A stretch of 64,000 nucleotides of DNA from Gordius sp. MW1. Taxonomy: Eukaryota > Nematomorpha > Gordioida > Gordea > Gordiidae. Positions within the stretch are counted from its first letter, which is position 1. Every line of letters begins with the position of its first letter. Location of the stretch: the NCBI GenBank assembly GCA_964036665.1, contig OZ038530.1:9140501-9204500 (forward strand). Reading direction: 5' to 3'. The notes beneath the pieces are model-generated. The model saw only the letters and a list, made by a program, of their open reading frames with translations, did no database searches and was not told the DNA's origin. The position numbers and the translations under genes were made by a program. Of the stretch, positions 52,751 to 63,867 are shown piece by piece.

Positions 52751-54041
52751 TTGGGTTGAGGAGAAAGTTCGGTAGGGTGCCACACATGTTGCATTATTTT
52801 ATCGATTTTTTGCTTCTGATGAATTATATAATATTCATTAAGTAGAACACTTTCCCCTCTAGAAAACTGTGCCAATCGTGATTTTAAGAAATTTTGTTTT
52901 TATAACTTTCGCGACGTCAAAATGGAGTATCCAAACAGTAAAAATCAACATTTTAGACACCTGCTATTCTTCGATTTTTATCGTGGTCAAAACGCTGCTG
53001 AAACAGCCCGAGACATTTGTAAAGTATACGGAGAAGGTGTCATAGTTGAGTCTACAGCACAAAAATGGTTCGCAAAGTTCAAAAATGGCGATTTTGACAT
53101 CGCTGACAAGCCCCGTAGCGGAAAACCCTCGGAATTCGACGAAGAGTGTCTCAGAGCACTTTTAAAGGAGGACAGTCGCCAAAAAGTCGTGAATTGGCGG
53201 AAATAATGAAGTTCGATCAGAAAACCACCCTAAATCATCTTCATTCGATGGAATTTACCGAAAAATTAGGATTTTGGATCCCTCACGAGCTTAACGAAAG
53301 CCACAAAGAAAATCGCCTTCAAGTTGCTTCTCAACATCTCGCCCGTCATCGAGCAACCCGTGGTCATAAACAGCGCTTTTTGTACCGAATCGTCACGGGA
53401 GATGAGAAATGGTGTTTGTACGTAAATTTGAAGCAAAGAAAGGAGTGGGTGGCTCCTGGAGTGACTTCAAAGCCGAGGGTCTAGCCTGACCTCCATCCAA
53501 AAAAAGACCATGATCTGCGCTTGGTGGGACTGGGAGGGCATTCTGCATTGGGAAATTCTGGAAAGGAATGCCACGGTCAACAAGGAGCTCTATATATCCA
53601 AGCTACACCTGAATGAGGCTATTCGACTCAAAATCCCCCATCGACAAGGCCAGACCATACTCCTTCACGGCAACGCAAGGCCCCATGTTGCTTAAGTCGT
53701 AAAAGCCGCACTCCAAGAGCTCGAATGGGAGGTCCTTCAGCATCCACCATATTCTCCGGACCTTGCACCGACGGATTACCATCTTTTCCGTTCTCTCTCG
53801 AACCATATGAGGGGCGTTACCTTGGACAATGTAGAGGGCCTTAAAAACTGGCTCAACAACTTCTTCGATACCAGACCTGTCGATTTCTGGCGTAATGGCA
53901 TCGAAAAATTGATCAAAAGGTGGGAGGAGGTCGTAAACAGCATCGGCGAATATATTATTGAGTAAGTTATTGTTATAACAATAAATAATCGTTAAATAAA
54001 AGACTTTGATAAAAACTCTACGAACTTTTTCCTCAACCTAA
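52751..54041 (+). mobile_element. Mariner element, full length, inactive
   Basis: 1291 bp. Ends ttgggttgaggagaaagttc and gaactttttcctcaacctaa, flanked by TA at 52749-52750 and 54042-54043. It is nested between the Gypsy region and the acttagc array. Confidence 0.92.
52922..53965 (+). pseudogene. Mariner transposase pseudogene
   Basis: ATG at 52922 (MEYPNSKNQHFRH). The HTH region is intact to about 53187, where a frameshift breaks DSRQ...SRELAEI. In-frame stops follow after KPRV (about 53481) and after HVA (about 53693). The second catalytic Asp reads Gly in LLHGNARPHVA. WWDWEG and SPDLAPTDYHLF remain, and the end EEVVNSIGEYIIE is preserved. It is dead by several independent lesions. Confidence 0.88.
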
Positions 54042-54189
54042 TACTTTAAAATACTAATTGGTGTGTGATCTTGGCGCCAAAGAACGCCAATTATTGTCCG
54101 TTTACAATGTCATATTAAATGTTTGATAAAAAAGACAGCTTAATTTGTTTTAAAATTTATAAAATCTTTTGAATATTTACCATAATTTA

Positions 54190-54545
54190 TTTATAAACCT
54201 AGCATATAATTTAAATACTTAGCTTTATTTAAATACTTAGCAAATAATTTAAATACTTGGCACAATTTAATTAAATACTTAGCAATAATTTAAATACCTA
54301 ACATAATAATAATTAGCACATAATTTAAATACTTAGCAAAACATTAAGATACTTAGCAAATATATAAAATATTTGGCAAATAAATAAAATACTTAGCAAA
54401 ACAATAAAATACTTAGCAAAATTTATTTAAATACTTAGCAAATGAACAAAATACTTAGCATTTGAATTTAAAACTTATAATTAATTTTAAAACTTAGCAA
54501 ACGAATTAAATACGTAGCAATGACGCTTAAAATACTTAGCAAATA
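54190..54545. repeat. Degenerate AAATACTTAGC array
   Basis: Fifteen or more irregular copies of aaatacttagcaaa. It is the inverse of the unit in 50476-50900, so the two arrays flank 50.5-54.5 kb in inverted orientation. Confidence 0.75.
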
Positions 54546-54664
54546 ATCTGGTGTGCTTTTAAGATAGAAGTTTCCATTTTAAAATATTTGTACAAATTAC
54601 CCCAATGCTCGTCAAGAACGCACCTATTTAAAAGTTTGGCACAATTACGCGTGACTTTTTAAAT

Positions 54665-55390
54665 ATTAATTGCTATGCAATTTATGGGCTCGTTTTTGGT
54701 TGTCCGTTGTCCGTTGTCCGTTGTCCTCCCTATCTATTTGCATTGGGTATATTAGGTTATCGCTTTTTTAAATTTCTATTAATTGCTATGCAATTTATGG
54801 GCTCTCCGTTGTCCGTCCGTTGTCCGTTGTCCTCCCTATCTATTTGCATTGGGTATATTAGGTTATCGCTTTTTTTTAAATTTCTATTAATTGCTATGCA
54901 ATTTATGGGCTCGTGTTTGGTTGTCTGTTGTCCGTTGTCCGTTGTCCGTTGTCCGTTGTCCTCCCTATCTATTTGCATTGGGTATATTAGGTTATCGCTT
55001 TTTTAAATTTCTATTAATTGCTATGCATTTTATGGGCTCTCCGTTGTCCGTCCGTTGTCCGTTGTCCGTTCGTTGTCCTCCCTATCTATTTGCATTGGGT
55101 AGTCCGTTGTCCGTCCGTTGTCCTCCATATCTATTTGCATTGGGTATATTAGGTTATCGCTTTTTTAAATTTCTATTAATTGCTATGCAATTTATGGGCT
55201 CGTTATTGGTTGTCCGTTGTTCGTCCGTTGTCCGTTGTCCGTTGTCCTCCCTATCTATTTGCATTGGGTATATTAGGTTATCGCTTTTTTAAATTTCTAT
55301 TAATTGCTATGCAATTTATGGGCTCGTTTTTGGTTGTCCGTTGTCCGTCCGTGTCCGTTGTCCGTTGTCCTCCCTATCTATTTGCATTGG
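54665..55390 (+). repeat. Tandem array A (about 110-125 bp units)
   Basis: About six units, each starting attaattgctatgcaattta then tgggctc, followed by a variable (gtccgtt)n tract and tcctccctatctatttgcat then tgggtatattaggttatcgc. Unit length varies with the number of ttgtccg heptamers. Open frames across it are repeat artefacts. Confidence 0.92.
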
Positions 55391-56220
55391 GTTTTTTTTC
55401 GTTTTTTTTTGACTATTATGATTGTTCCTGTTACTACCATTGCTATTATGACTTTTTGGCCGTCCGCTGGCTCCTGACCGATGAAAAAATGACCATTGGC
55501 CAAAATGTGAATCAAAATTATTTTTTTCGTTTTTTTTTACTATTATGATTGTTCCTGTTACTACCATTGCTATTATGACTTTTTGGCCGTCCGCTGGCTG
55601 CTGACCAATGAAAAAAATGACCATTGGCCAAAATGTGAATCGAAATTGTTTTGTTCGTTTTTTTTTGACTATTATGATTGTTCTGTTACTACCATTGCTA
55701 TTATGACTTTTTGGCCGTCCGCTGGCTCCTGACCGATGGAAAAAATGACCATTGGCCAAAATGTGAATCAAAATTATTTTTTTCGTTTTTTTTTGACTAT
55801 TATGATTGTTCCTGTTACTACCATTGCTATCATGACTTTTTGGCCGTCCGCTGGCTGCTGACCAATGGAATAAAATGACCATTGGCCAAAATGTGATTCG
55901 AAAACTTTTTTTTCGTTTTTTTTTGACTATTATGAATTTATATCCACTTTTACCGTGTCCTGGCTGCTGACCAATGGAAAAAAATGATCATTGGCCAAAA
56001 TGTGATTCGAAAATTTTTTTTTCGTTTTTTTTACTCTTATGAATTTATATCCACTTTTACCGTGTGCTGGCTGCCGACCAATGGAAAAAAATGACCATTG
56101 GCCAAAGTGAACATCAAAATTTTTTTTCCGTTTTTTTTAGCTATCATTGACTTATAGAGTATCTGTTGGTACTGACCAATAGAGAAAAAGTGACCATTGG
56201 CCAAATTTTTGATTTTTTTA
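55391..56220 (+). repeat. Tandem array B, left arm (about 128-bp units)
   Basis: Units run ttttttgactattatgattg, ttcctgttactaccattgct, attatgactttttggccgtc, cgctggctcctgacc and atgaccattggccaaaatgt, with six or more copies degenerating toward the palindrome centre. Non-coding. Confidence 0.92.
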
Positions 56221-56577
56221 ATTAAAAATTGTTCAAATTTAACAAAAAATTTCTCCCAACAATTCTGCAAATTCTTAACATTGTGTTGTTTTATAATATA
56301 ATGTTTGTTAGACCCATAATCACGGAAGGGGGGACGACTCATCTGTACTTCGTATAAATGTATCATATTTGCTATGCAATTTATGGGCGAGAAAGGTGGG
56401 AAGGGGCGAGAATGCCTATAGGGGGGTATTAAATGCCTAATGATTGATTAATTATTTATACAAATTTTCCATTATAGGCAAAATGTAATATAGGCAAAAT
56501 GTAATATAGGCAAGGGTTAGGGTTAGATTTAGTGTTTGCTTCTAGTTGCGTATTACATTAGTTTTTATGGCCTTTAG

Positions 56578-57668
56578 TGATTATGGGTCTAACAAACTTT
56601 ATATTATAAAACAACACAATGTTAAGAATTTGCAGAATTGTTGGGAGAAATTTTTTGTTGAATTTGAACAATTTTTAATTAAAAAAATCAAAAATTTGGC
56701 CAATGGTCACTTTTTCTCTATTGGTCAGTACCAACAGATACTCTATAAGTCAATGATAGCCAAAAAAAACGGAAAAAAAAAATTTTGATGCTCACTTTGG
56801 CCAATGGTCATTTTTTTCCATTGGTCAGCAGCCAGCACACGGTTTAAGTGGATATAAATTCATAAGAGTACAAAAAACGAAAAAAAAATTTTCGAATCAC
56901 ATTTTGGCCAATGGTCATTTTTTTCCATTGGTCAGCAGCCAGGACACGGTAAAAGTGGATATAAATTCATAATAGTCAAAAAAAAACGAAAAGAAAGTTT
57001 TCGAATCACATTTTGGCCAATGGTCATTTTATTCCATTGGTCAGCAGCCAGCGGACGGCCAAAAAGTCATAATAGCAATGGTAGTAACAGGAACAATCAT
57101 AATAGTCAAAAAAAAAACGAAAAAAATAATTTCGATTCACATTTTGGCCAATGGTCATTTTTTCCATCGGTCAGGAGCCAGCGGACGGCCAAAAAGTCAT
57201 AATAGCAATGGTAGTAACAGGAACAATCATAATAGTCAAAAAAAACGAAAAAAATAATTTCGATTCACATTTTGGCCAATGGTCATTTTTTTCATTGGTC
57301 AGCAGCCAACGGACGGCCAAAAAGTCTTATTATCAATGATAGTAACAAGAACAATCAGAAGAGTCAAAAAAAACTCAGGGATTCTAACCCAAAAACTAGT
57401 TAAATTGCATAGCAATTAGAAGTAAACAACTTTTATTTATGTTTATTATATAACATTGGTCAGCAGCCAGCGGACGGCCAAAAAGTCATAATAGCAATGG
57501 TAGAAACAGGAACAATCATAATAATCAAAAAAACCGAAAAAAATAATTTCGATTCACATTTTGGCCAATGGTCATTTTTTTCATTGGTCAGCAGCCAGCG
57601 GACGGCCAAAAATTCTTATTATCAATGATAGTAACAAGAACAATCATAAGAGTCAAAAAAACTCCGGG
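56578..57668 (-). repeat. Tandem array B, inverted right arm
   Basis: Same units as 55391-56220 in reverse complement (tttggccaatggtcattttt, ggacggccaaaaagtcataa, caggaacaatcataatag), about seven copies, plus the mirrored single-copy segment 56578-56690. Confidence 0.92.
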
Positions 57669-57916
57669 ATTCTAACCCCAAAACTAGTTAAATTGCATAG
57701 CAATTAAAAGTAAACAACTTTTATTTATGTTTATTATATAACTAGTTAAATTGCATAGCATTAAAAGTAAACAACTTTTATCTATGTTTATTATATAACA
57801 AAAACTAGTTAAATTGCATAGCAATTAAAAGTAAACAACTTTTATTTATGTTTATTATATAACTAGTTAAATTGCATAGCAATTAAAAAACTTTTATTTA
57901 TGTTTATTATATAATA
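57394..57916 (-). repeat. ATTGCATAGCAATTA minisatellite (about 57 bp)
   Basis: actagttaaattgcatagca, then attaaaagtaaacaactttt and atttatgtttattatata: one copy at 57394-57452 and four in tandem at 57683-57916. Confidence 0.88.
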
Positions 57917-57984
57917 GATAATTTAACAAATCTTATATATAACACACCGAGGGAGAGAGAGATGAGGGGTGGGGCACCTCTTTC

Positions 57985-58115
57985 TCATGCATAGCAATTA
58001 AAAAGCGATAACCTAATATACCCAATGCAAATAGATGGGGAGGACAACGGACAACGGACGGACAACGGACGGACAACGGACAACCAAAAACGAGCCCATA
58101 AATTGCATAGCAATT
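57985..58115 (-). repeat. Array A unit, inverted
   Basis: Reverse complement of an array A unit: aaaaagcgataacctaatat, cccaatgcaaatagatgggg, (ggacaac)n, then cgagcccataaattgcatag. It closes the palindrome. Confidence 0.9.
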
Positions 58116-58337
58116 AATATTAAAAATTTTTCTACATCTCCTTACGGCCACTTGTATTTTATTTATCAGGTTAAAAGATGAAAATTTGAATTTTTAAGCG
58201 GCTACTTGGGTGTGTATATTACGCAATATCAAAACTTACTTATATTAATAAACATTTAACATGCCAAATGTGAATCACAAAAAAATACACAATTAAATTT
58301 GATATATTATGTTGGTTGATTAAGATATTTTTAAGCC

Positions 58338-58433
58338 GAGATCTCGCTGGTATAGCCTCGTTTCTTCTTGAGATGAAATACTAGTCTCGATCTCATCTCC
58401 GAGACAAGATCGAGATTTTTATCGGATTTTCCG
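58338..58433 (-). repeat. GAGAC element fragment
   Basis: gagatctcgctggtatagcc ... gagacaagatcgag and ttatcggattttccgcataac resemble one end of the GAGAC elements. Confidence 0.5.
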
Positions 58434-58465
58434 CATAACTATATAAGAAAGACTCTCACAAATTA

Positions 58466-59585
58466 TATTAATTGCTATGCAATTTATGGGATCACTTTCC
58501 ATTTTGTTTGTCCCCCTATTCGGTGTCTTGCATTCGGTGTCTTGTCTTGTTTATTCGGTTTGCATTCGGTATCTTGTTTTGTTTACTTTTAATTTTTGTT
58601 AATTTAACCAGTTTTTGCGTTCGAATCCCGGGTTTTTTTTGACTATTATGATTGTTCCTGTTACTACCAATGTTATTATGACTTTTTGGCCGTCCGTTGA
58701 GTGCTGACCGATGGAAAAAAATGACCATTGGCCAAAATGTGAATCTAAGTTTATTTTTTTGTTTTTTTTCGACTATTATGATTGTTCCTGTTACTACCAT
58801 TGCTATTATGACTTTTTGGCCGTCCGTTGGGTGCTGACCAATGAAAAAAAAGGCCATTGGCCTAAATGTGAATCCAAGTTTATTTTTTCGTTTTTTTTCG
58901 ACTATTATGATTGTTCCTGTTACTACCATTGCTATTATGACTTTTTGGCCGTCCGTTGGGTGCTGACCAATGGAAAAAAATGACCATTGGCCAAAATGTG
59001 AATCCAAGTTTATTTTTTCGTTTTTTTTCGACTATTATGATTGTTCCTGTTACTACCATTGCTATTATGACTTTTTGGCCGTCCGTTGGGTGCTGTCCGA
59101 TGGAAAAACATGACCATTGGCCAAAATGTGAAACGAAATTATTTTTTTCGTTTTTTTTGACTCTTATGATTGTTCCTGTTACTACCGATGCTATTATGAC
59201 TTTTTGGCCGTCCGTTGGCTACTGACCACTGTAAAAAAATGACCATTGGCCAAAATGTGATTCGAACATTTTTTTTTCTCCTTTTTTTCGCTAACATTGA
59301 TTTATAGACCATCTGTTGGTACTGACCAATCAAAAAAAATGCCCATTGGCCAAAATGTGATTCGAAATTTTTTTTTCATTATTGTTTTGACTATTATAAA
59401 TTTATATCCACTTTTAACGTGTACTGGCTGCTGACCAATGAAAAAAATGACCATTGGCCAAAATGTGAATCCAAGTTTATTTTTTCGTTTTTTTGACTAT
59501 TATGATTGTTCCTGTTACTACCATTGCTATTATGACTTTTTGGCCGTCCGTTGGGTGCTGACCAATGGAAAAAAATGACCTTAGG
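58466..59585 (+). repeat. Second array B (direct orientation)
   Basis: Begins with another attgctatgcaatttatggg (58470), then cattcggt-type repeats, a tRNA B-box-like gcgttcgaatcccggg (58618-58633), and about seven B units (ttcgactattatgattgttc, ggccgtccgttgggtgctga). Unit sequence differs slightly from the palindrome arms (ccgttgggtgctg versus ccgctggctgctg). Confidence 0.88.
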
Positions 59586-59589
59586 TAAC

Positions 59590-60520
59590 TTTTTATGTTT
59601 GTTATTAAGTTTTATTAATTATATTGTCTGGGTTTCTAAATTTTTAATTGATTTTATTACGTTTTTCGTTGCTTTTTCTATTTTTATATGTTCAAAATTT
59701 ATAAATTTTACTCGAAATTTAAATTTTAGATAAATAGCTCTAATCCCATTTCCGAAATTTTAATATGAAATTCCAACAATATTCTTCCATTTATAACTAC
59801 TTCCCTAAAAAAATAACTTTTCAATGGAGAAAAGTAGTAGAAAAGTAGTAGCCAGGGTAATTTACAAATTATTATAAATCACTCGAGATTAACATAGAGA
59901 TCAGGCAGGATCAGGGTTATAATATAAGCTAAATATAAATAGATTCTAGAATCTATTTCCATATAAAAAGAAAGATTAAGTATTTGTTATATCTTTCTTA
60001 GTTAATCGTTCATCTATTTCAGCTAAACCTAATTTAAAAAGGCATTATACAACAACGAGATGTTGTAATAGGCTTCGGGGCTCAAAAAAAAGCTAATAGA
60101 TCATTTTTGAATATACCATTTTTGAATATCTATACTATTTTATTTTTAAATATCTTATTAATTAATCTAATTATTATTACATCTTATATTTAAAAGTCAT
60201 ATTTTTGAATATCTAACCCATTTTCATATATTTAAATTTTATTTTCAAATTTGCTATGCGGCATACACCTCATAAGACATCAAGTACATTAGGGTCTAAA
60301 TTTTTTATTAGCTTTTTTCTGATCATATTTCCTAGATACGCCTATGACAGTAAACAAAAGTATGTTTTTAAATTCACTTGACGGCGTCGCGCATCTGTGC
60401 ATCACATCACATCACATTATCGATTAATTTATTATAAAGGGGAGAGAGGGGAGGGGAAAGGGGAGAAACAGTAGAGCCCCTTATAATTCTAATCCTGCTT
60501 ACGTCATGCAAATAAAATTG
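59590..60520. other. Gene-free AT-rich stretch
   Basis: No gene. Includes G-rich ggggagagaggggagggg at about 60438 and a degenerate MITE right half near 60480-60510. Confidence 0.4.
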
Positions 60521-60524
60521 TTAT

Positions 60525-60638
60525 TTAGCACAACGCTCTCTCCTAAAAATTTTAGCCAAAGTTTTAATAAATTTCAAATTAATTATGGATTTAAAGGGGG
60601 CAACTGCCCCTCTTTGCCACCCACTGGCTACGCCGATG
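60525..60638. mobile_element. MITE fragment, CATGGGCGTAGCC family
   Basis: The right half resembles the family (tagccaaagttttaataaat, gatttaaagggggcaactgc, actggctacgccgatg). The left terminal repeat is not clear. Confidence 0.45.
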
Positions 60639-60688
60639 TTTATTTGTACCTTCAAGGTCGATAGATATTAGGCTTATTATCTCTATAC

Positions 60689-60725
60689 ATGGGTGAAGCC
60701 AGGTTTTGGATTGGGGGGGGGGCAA
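60689..60725. mobile_element. MITE left-end fragment
   Basis: catgggtgaagccaggtttt followed by a G run and ggcaaaac. The right end is not found. Confidence 0.35.
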
Positions 60726-60974
60726 AACATTTAAAAGTAAAAATAATATTTAAACTCATTTATTTATAATTATTTATTATTTATACATTAAGGTATATAT
60801 TTTTTCTTTTTAACTTTCTTTTTAGGGTTTCTATGAAATCACAATCTAATTAAATGAAATATATTAACCCAGTAAAAAAATATATATACTTTTATAAGGT
60901 TAAAAATATATAACATAGTTGGCTGTCTTAGCCAAGGGGGAAACCCTAGTAATTATCCTACCCCCTATAGGGAT

Positions 60975-61065
60975 TCTAGCCCCTTCTCACCTTTCTCGCC
61001 CATAAATTGCATAGCAAATAAGCTACATTTATACGTAGAATAGATCAGTCGTCCCCTCTTCCCTT
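60975..61065 (-). repeat. ATTGCTATGCAAT-type end with GAGAAAGG flank
   Basis: In reverse orientation: ggggacgactgatctattct, tatttgctatgcaatttatg, ggcgagaaaggtgagaaggg. The same sequence, with small differences, lies in the palindrome spacer at 56335-56405. Confidence 0.8.
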
Positions 61066-61074
61066 CTCCCCCTT

Positions 61075-61245
61075 CTCCGGGGGTCTGGGGGCGGAGCCCC
61101 CAGGAGATGGGGGTTTGGGGGCGTAGCCCCCAACGGGGGTTTGGGGGCAGAGCCCCCAACGGGGGACTGGGGGCGGAGCCCCCAGCAGGGGGTTTGGGGG
61201 CGAAGCCCCCAAGGGGGCCTGGGGGCGAAGCCCCCAGTTACGCCC
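61075..61245. repeat. GC-rich hairpin minisatellite
   Basis: About six units of 27-28 bp built on the palindrome gggggcggagccccc (variants gggggcgtagccccc, gggggcgaagccccc) separated by caacgggggtttg-like links. It ends gttacgcccgaagggcgtat. Strikingly GC-rich for this window. Confidence 0.92.
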
Positions 61246-61249
61246 GAAG

Positions 61250-61569
61250 GGCGTATATTATTTTAAACACTTGTTATCACACTTTCCGTTATTAACAAGT
61301 CTATTACTAGTGCAATTATATGTATTTTTTATGAATTTAATCATAAACATATTAATATATTTATTGCACAATGATGTATTCATCGGTTTCTTTTATTCAT
61401 TACCCTTTCATGTGCTAATTAATTATTAAAGATATTTCCTGTAATAAATCTCACATTAATGAATTTACATTTCATCTAAATTAAAGGCCAATGCTAACGA
61501 AGTGATATGTTTGCTCAACTAGAACCTGGTTTATATTTTAATTCAAATATATGCTAAGTAAGAACTTAA
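61250..61569. other. Gene-free AT-rich stretch
   Basis: Nothing recognised. Confidence 0.4.
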
Positions 61570-61732
61570 CATGGGCGAAGCCAGCATTGGAATTAGAGGG
61601 GGGGGGGACAATAAGTAGAGGCAAAATGATTATTTTTCAAATTTCAGCCATAATTTTAATAAATTTCAACAAATTTTTGAATTTAGAGGGGGGCGGCCGC
61701 TCCTCCCTGCCCCCCCCCCTGGCTAAGCCCAT
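61570..61732. mobile_element. MITE, CATGGGCGTAGCC family
   Basis: 163 bp. Ends catgggcgaagccagc and ctggctaagcccat; interior matches 46862 and 2953. No clear target duplication. Confidence 0.75.
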
Positions 61733-61737
61733 CGAAG

Positions 61738-62745
61738 GTTTAAACCCTTCATCTCCTTTTTTGCGATAAATCTCTTTTATCAGAAGTATTAACCATTATG
61801 AATTAAAACTGCAAGATGCCGAAATAATAATGGCAAAAAATTATGTAATATATTTAATGAGTCCGCAAAAAGGCTACCAATATTAAATCCACACTCCTTT
61901 ATTTTAGTAATATAAATGACTATGTACAATTGGCCGGGGTAAATAAATAAATATAATATCGGTCGGATGCTCTTCTGAAGAATATTAAAGGTCGAAGCTG
62001 AACGATGGCCGGAGGACAAAATACGTGCAACCTAAGCTCGAACAAACGGGTAAAATGAAAGGTCTTGGATTAGGGCCGTTAAGTTTTCCGTCGATACTGC
62101 CACTGGACCCACGCAGATGCAAAATAAACATATCCTCCCGCAGGACTAACGTGTCCTGAACGAAAAATAACTATCTCCTCCAGCAGGACTAAATCACAAA
62201 TTAAATAACTTGATTAGAAAGTTAAATAACTGATCTTCTCATGGTCAAATTCTCTTTATTTAAACCTTGTCGATGCCCTCCTCAATTTGCATGAGGGATG
62301 CCGGCCGTTCGACGTCTGCTTCTAATTAGTGCACATCCATTTACATAACAAAATACATTACATTTTATTCTCGACGCTATCTCATTAGCATAGGCGCGTA
62401 AAAGTTAAGTGAGCTAACAACCTCACCACGGCTACCCCAATAACTAAATCTTTTACTCACGCTAAACTCATTTGAACAGGCGTCAAAATTAACCAACTAT
62501 AACAATATTATAATTCGTTACTTCGAAGAATAAAACGCAATGATATTTTTTCACTTATTAAAATCTTGCCCTCAATAGTGTTTTTAAATTTTATTATTTT
62601 GATTAAAATAATTTTAACTATCCCAATAACTTCATATTCATGCAAAAGATTGTTCCTATTGCTAAAATGAATTAAAACTATCTTCGTTCCACAAATGAAC
62701 AGATAGGTTATCTTCCTTAGCTTTATTGAGCTTAGAACAAGACTT
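61738..62745 (+). repeat. Dispersed repeat, copy 2, interrupted by 680 bp
   Basis: 61738-61855 and 62533-62745 are colinear with 29458-29580 and 29593-29800. The middle (61856-62532) has no counterpart there and is less AT-rich. Confidence 0.65.
61856..62532. mobile_element. Unclassified insertion, possible solo LTR
   Basis: Defined by comparison with the uninterrupted copy at 29455. It contains a repeated ctcc..gcaggacta block (about 62132 and 62177) and ctctttatttaaaccttg. No ORF or clear terminal repeat. The solo-LTR reading rests on length and lack of coding sequence only. Confidence 0.35.
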
Positions 62746-63867
62746 TATAAATGTTATTCGTTTGCAACATCGAGTAAGGCGTAATGAACTACTATTAAAA
62801 AACTAATTTTTATATTTAATGAAAAATTTTCTGGGCTTTTAAACTTGTTTTAACCTTTTTAACACTTTCAGGCATTTAAATATACGAAAATTCTATCCTG
62901 GATTCAATTTAATTGTCCATCTCACGTGCTTATTGTTTAACATATCTTGCAAATATTTATGTACCACATGCACATATAAAGCCAATGATTTTCCAAAATA
63001 TAGTTTGAACACCATTTTCCCCCCTTTATTAGTGATATCCCATCAAAAGTTTGATAAATTATTATCAATAACAAATTGCTGAATTTTAGACAATTGTTAG
63101 CGCATCAAAACTTTCAAGGGATAAAAATCCCCAAAAAATTCCTTATGGTGTGCCATTGGAATCAACAAGATGTACACAAACGCTAAGTTGTTCTGTGCAT
63201 CTCACCTCTCAAATTTCATCTAAAATTATTAAGTAAAAATCTGATTCATTCAATTTTGACAAAATTTTATTAAAGGTCATTTAGCCGTTTAATTTATTAG
63301 TTCATTTTAATTTTTAGGTGGTGTAAAGGGGGGGGGGGCAAATATATCTATAATATCACCAGGGGCAATAACTTCTAAATACTCATTCGAACGAATTTAA
63401 ATTTCACAATTAATTTTTTTTTTATTTTATGTTATAATTACGCCTTTTGAGGATCTAGCCTTAAAAAAAGCTTTTAAATGTTCTCATTGTTTTCCTGATA
63501 TATATGCTGCCTGAAAATTCAATTTTGCATATGTAAAATAAAATTTGTTATATATATGGCAAAGATTATTTGGGGTTGTGGCAATAAAATATTTTTGTAA
63601 AACCTTTGTTGTATAGTTTTTTTACTTTTGTATTATTTTTTAAAATGTCAGCGATTTCTTGTCAATATTCCCGTTCACTTTGTGCCCTTACAATACATTT
63701 AAGGGAAATTTTCTATATTGTTTCAACTACATTAATTTGTTTTATTTATGAATAAATATTATTTATTTAATGTCTTAGAAACATACGGGTCAGATAAGTA
63801 AATGCATAGTGTGCTAAATATGATAAATTTTAATTAAGCTTGTAAACCATGGTTGAATTATAATCAA
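62746..63867. other. Gene-free AT-rich stretch
   Basis: No gene recognised. A G run lies at 63329-63339. Confidence 0.4.

Larger units (their letters stand above)
54665..58115. repeat. Large palindrome built of tandem arrays
   Basis: Left arm: array A then array B. Right arm: array B inverted (about 56690-57660), then ATTGCATAGCAAT repeats, then one inverted A unit ending at 58115. Single-copy sequence on both sides of the centre is also mirrored (aacattgtgttgttttataa at about 56277 and its inverse at about 56600). The spacer is about 56331-56577. The outer ends read inward as attaattgctatgcaattta then tgggctcgtttttggttgtc on both sides. Confidence 0.85.

Noticed and set aside
53603-53806. 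Minus-strand 67-residue ORF
   Set aside because: Antisense of the mariner transposase pseudogene.
54707-55548. Several 70-130 residue ORFs
   Set aside because: They are translations of array A and B units; the same short phrases repeat with unit period and there is no non-repetitive sequence.
56510-56530. Telomere-like ggttagggttag
   Set aside because: Only about two repeats inside the palindrome spacer; not a telomere tract.
57394-57916. Possible CRISPR array
   Set aside because: Units are contiguous near-identical repeats without unique spacers, in a eukaryotic context.
58516-59333. Minus and plus strand ORFs over array B
   Set aside because: Repeat-unit translation artefacts like those in the palindrome.
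61107-61295. 62-residue Gly/Pro-rich ORF and its antisense
   Set aside because: Translation of the GC hairpin units only.
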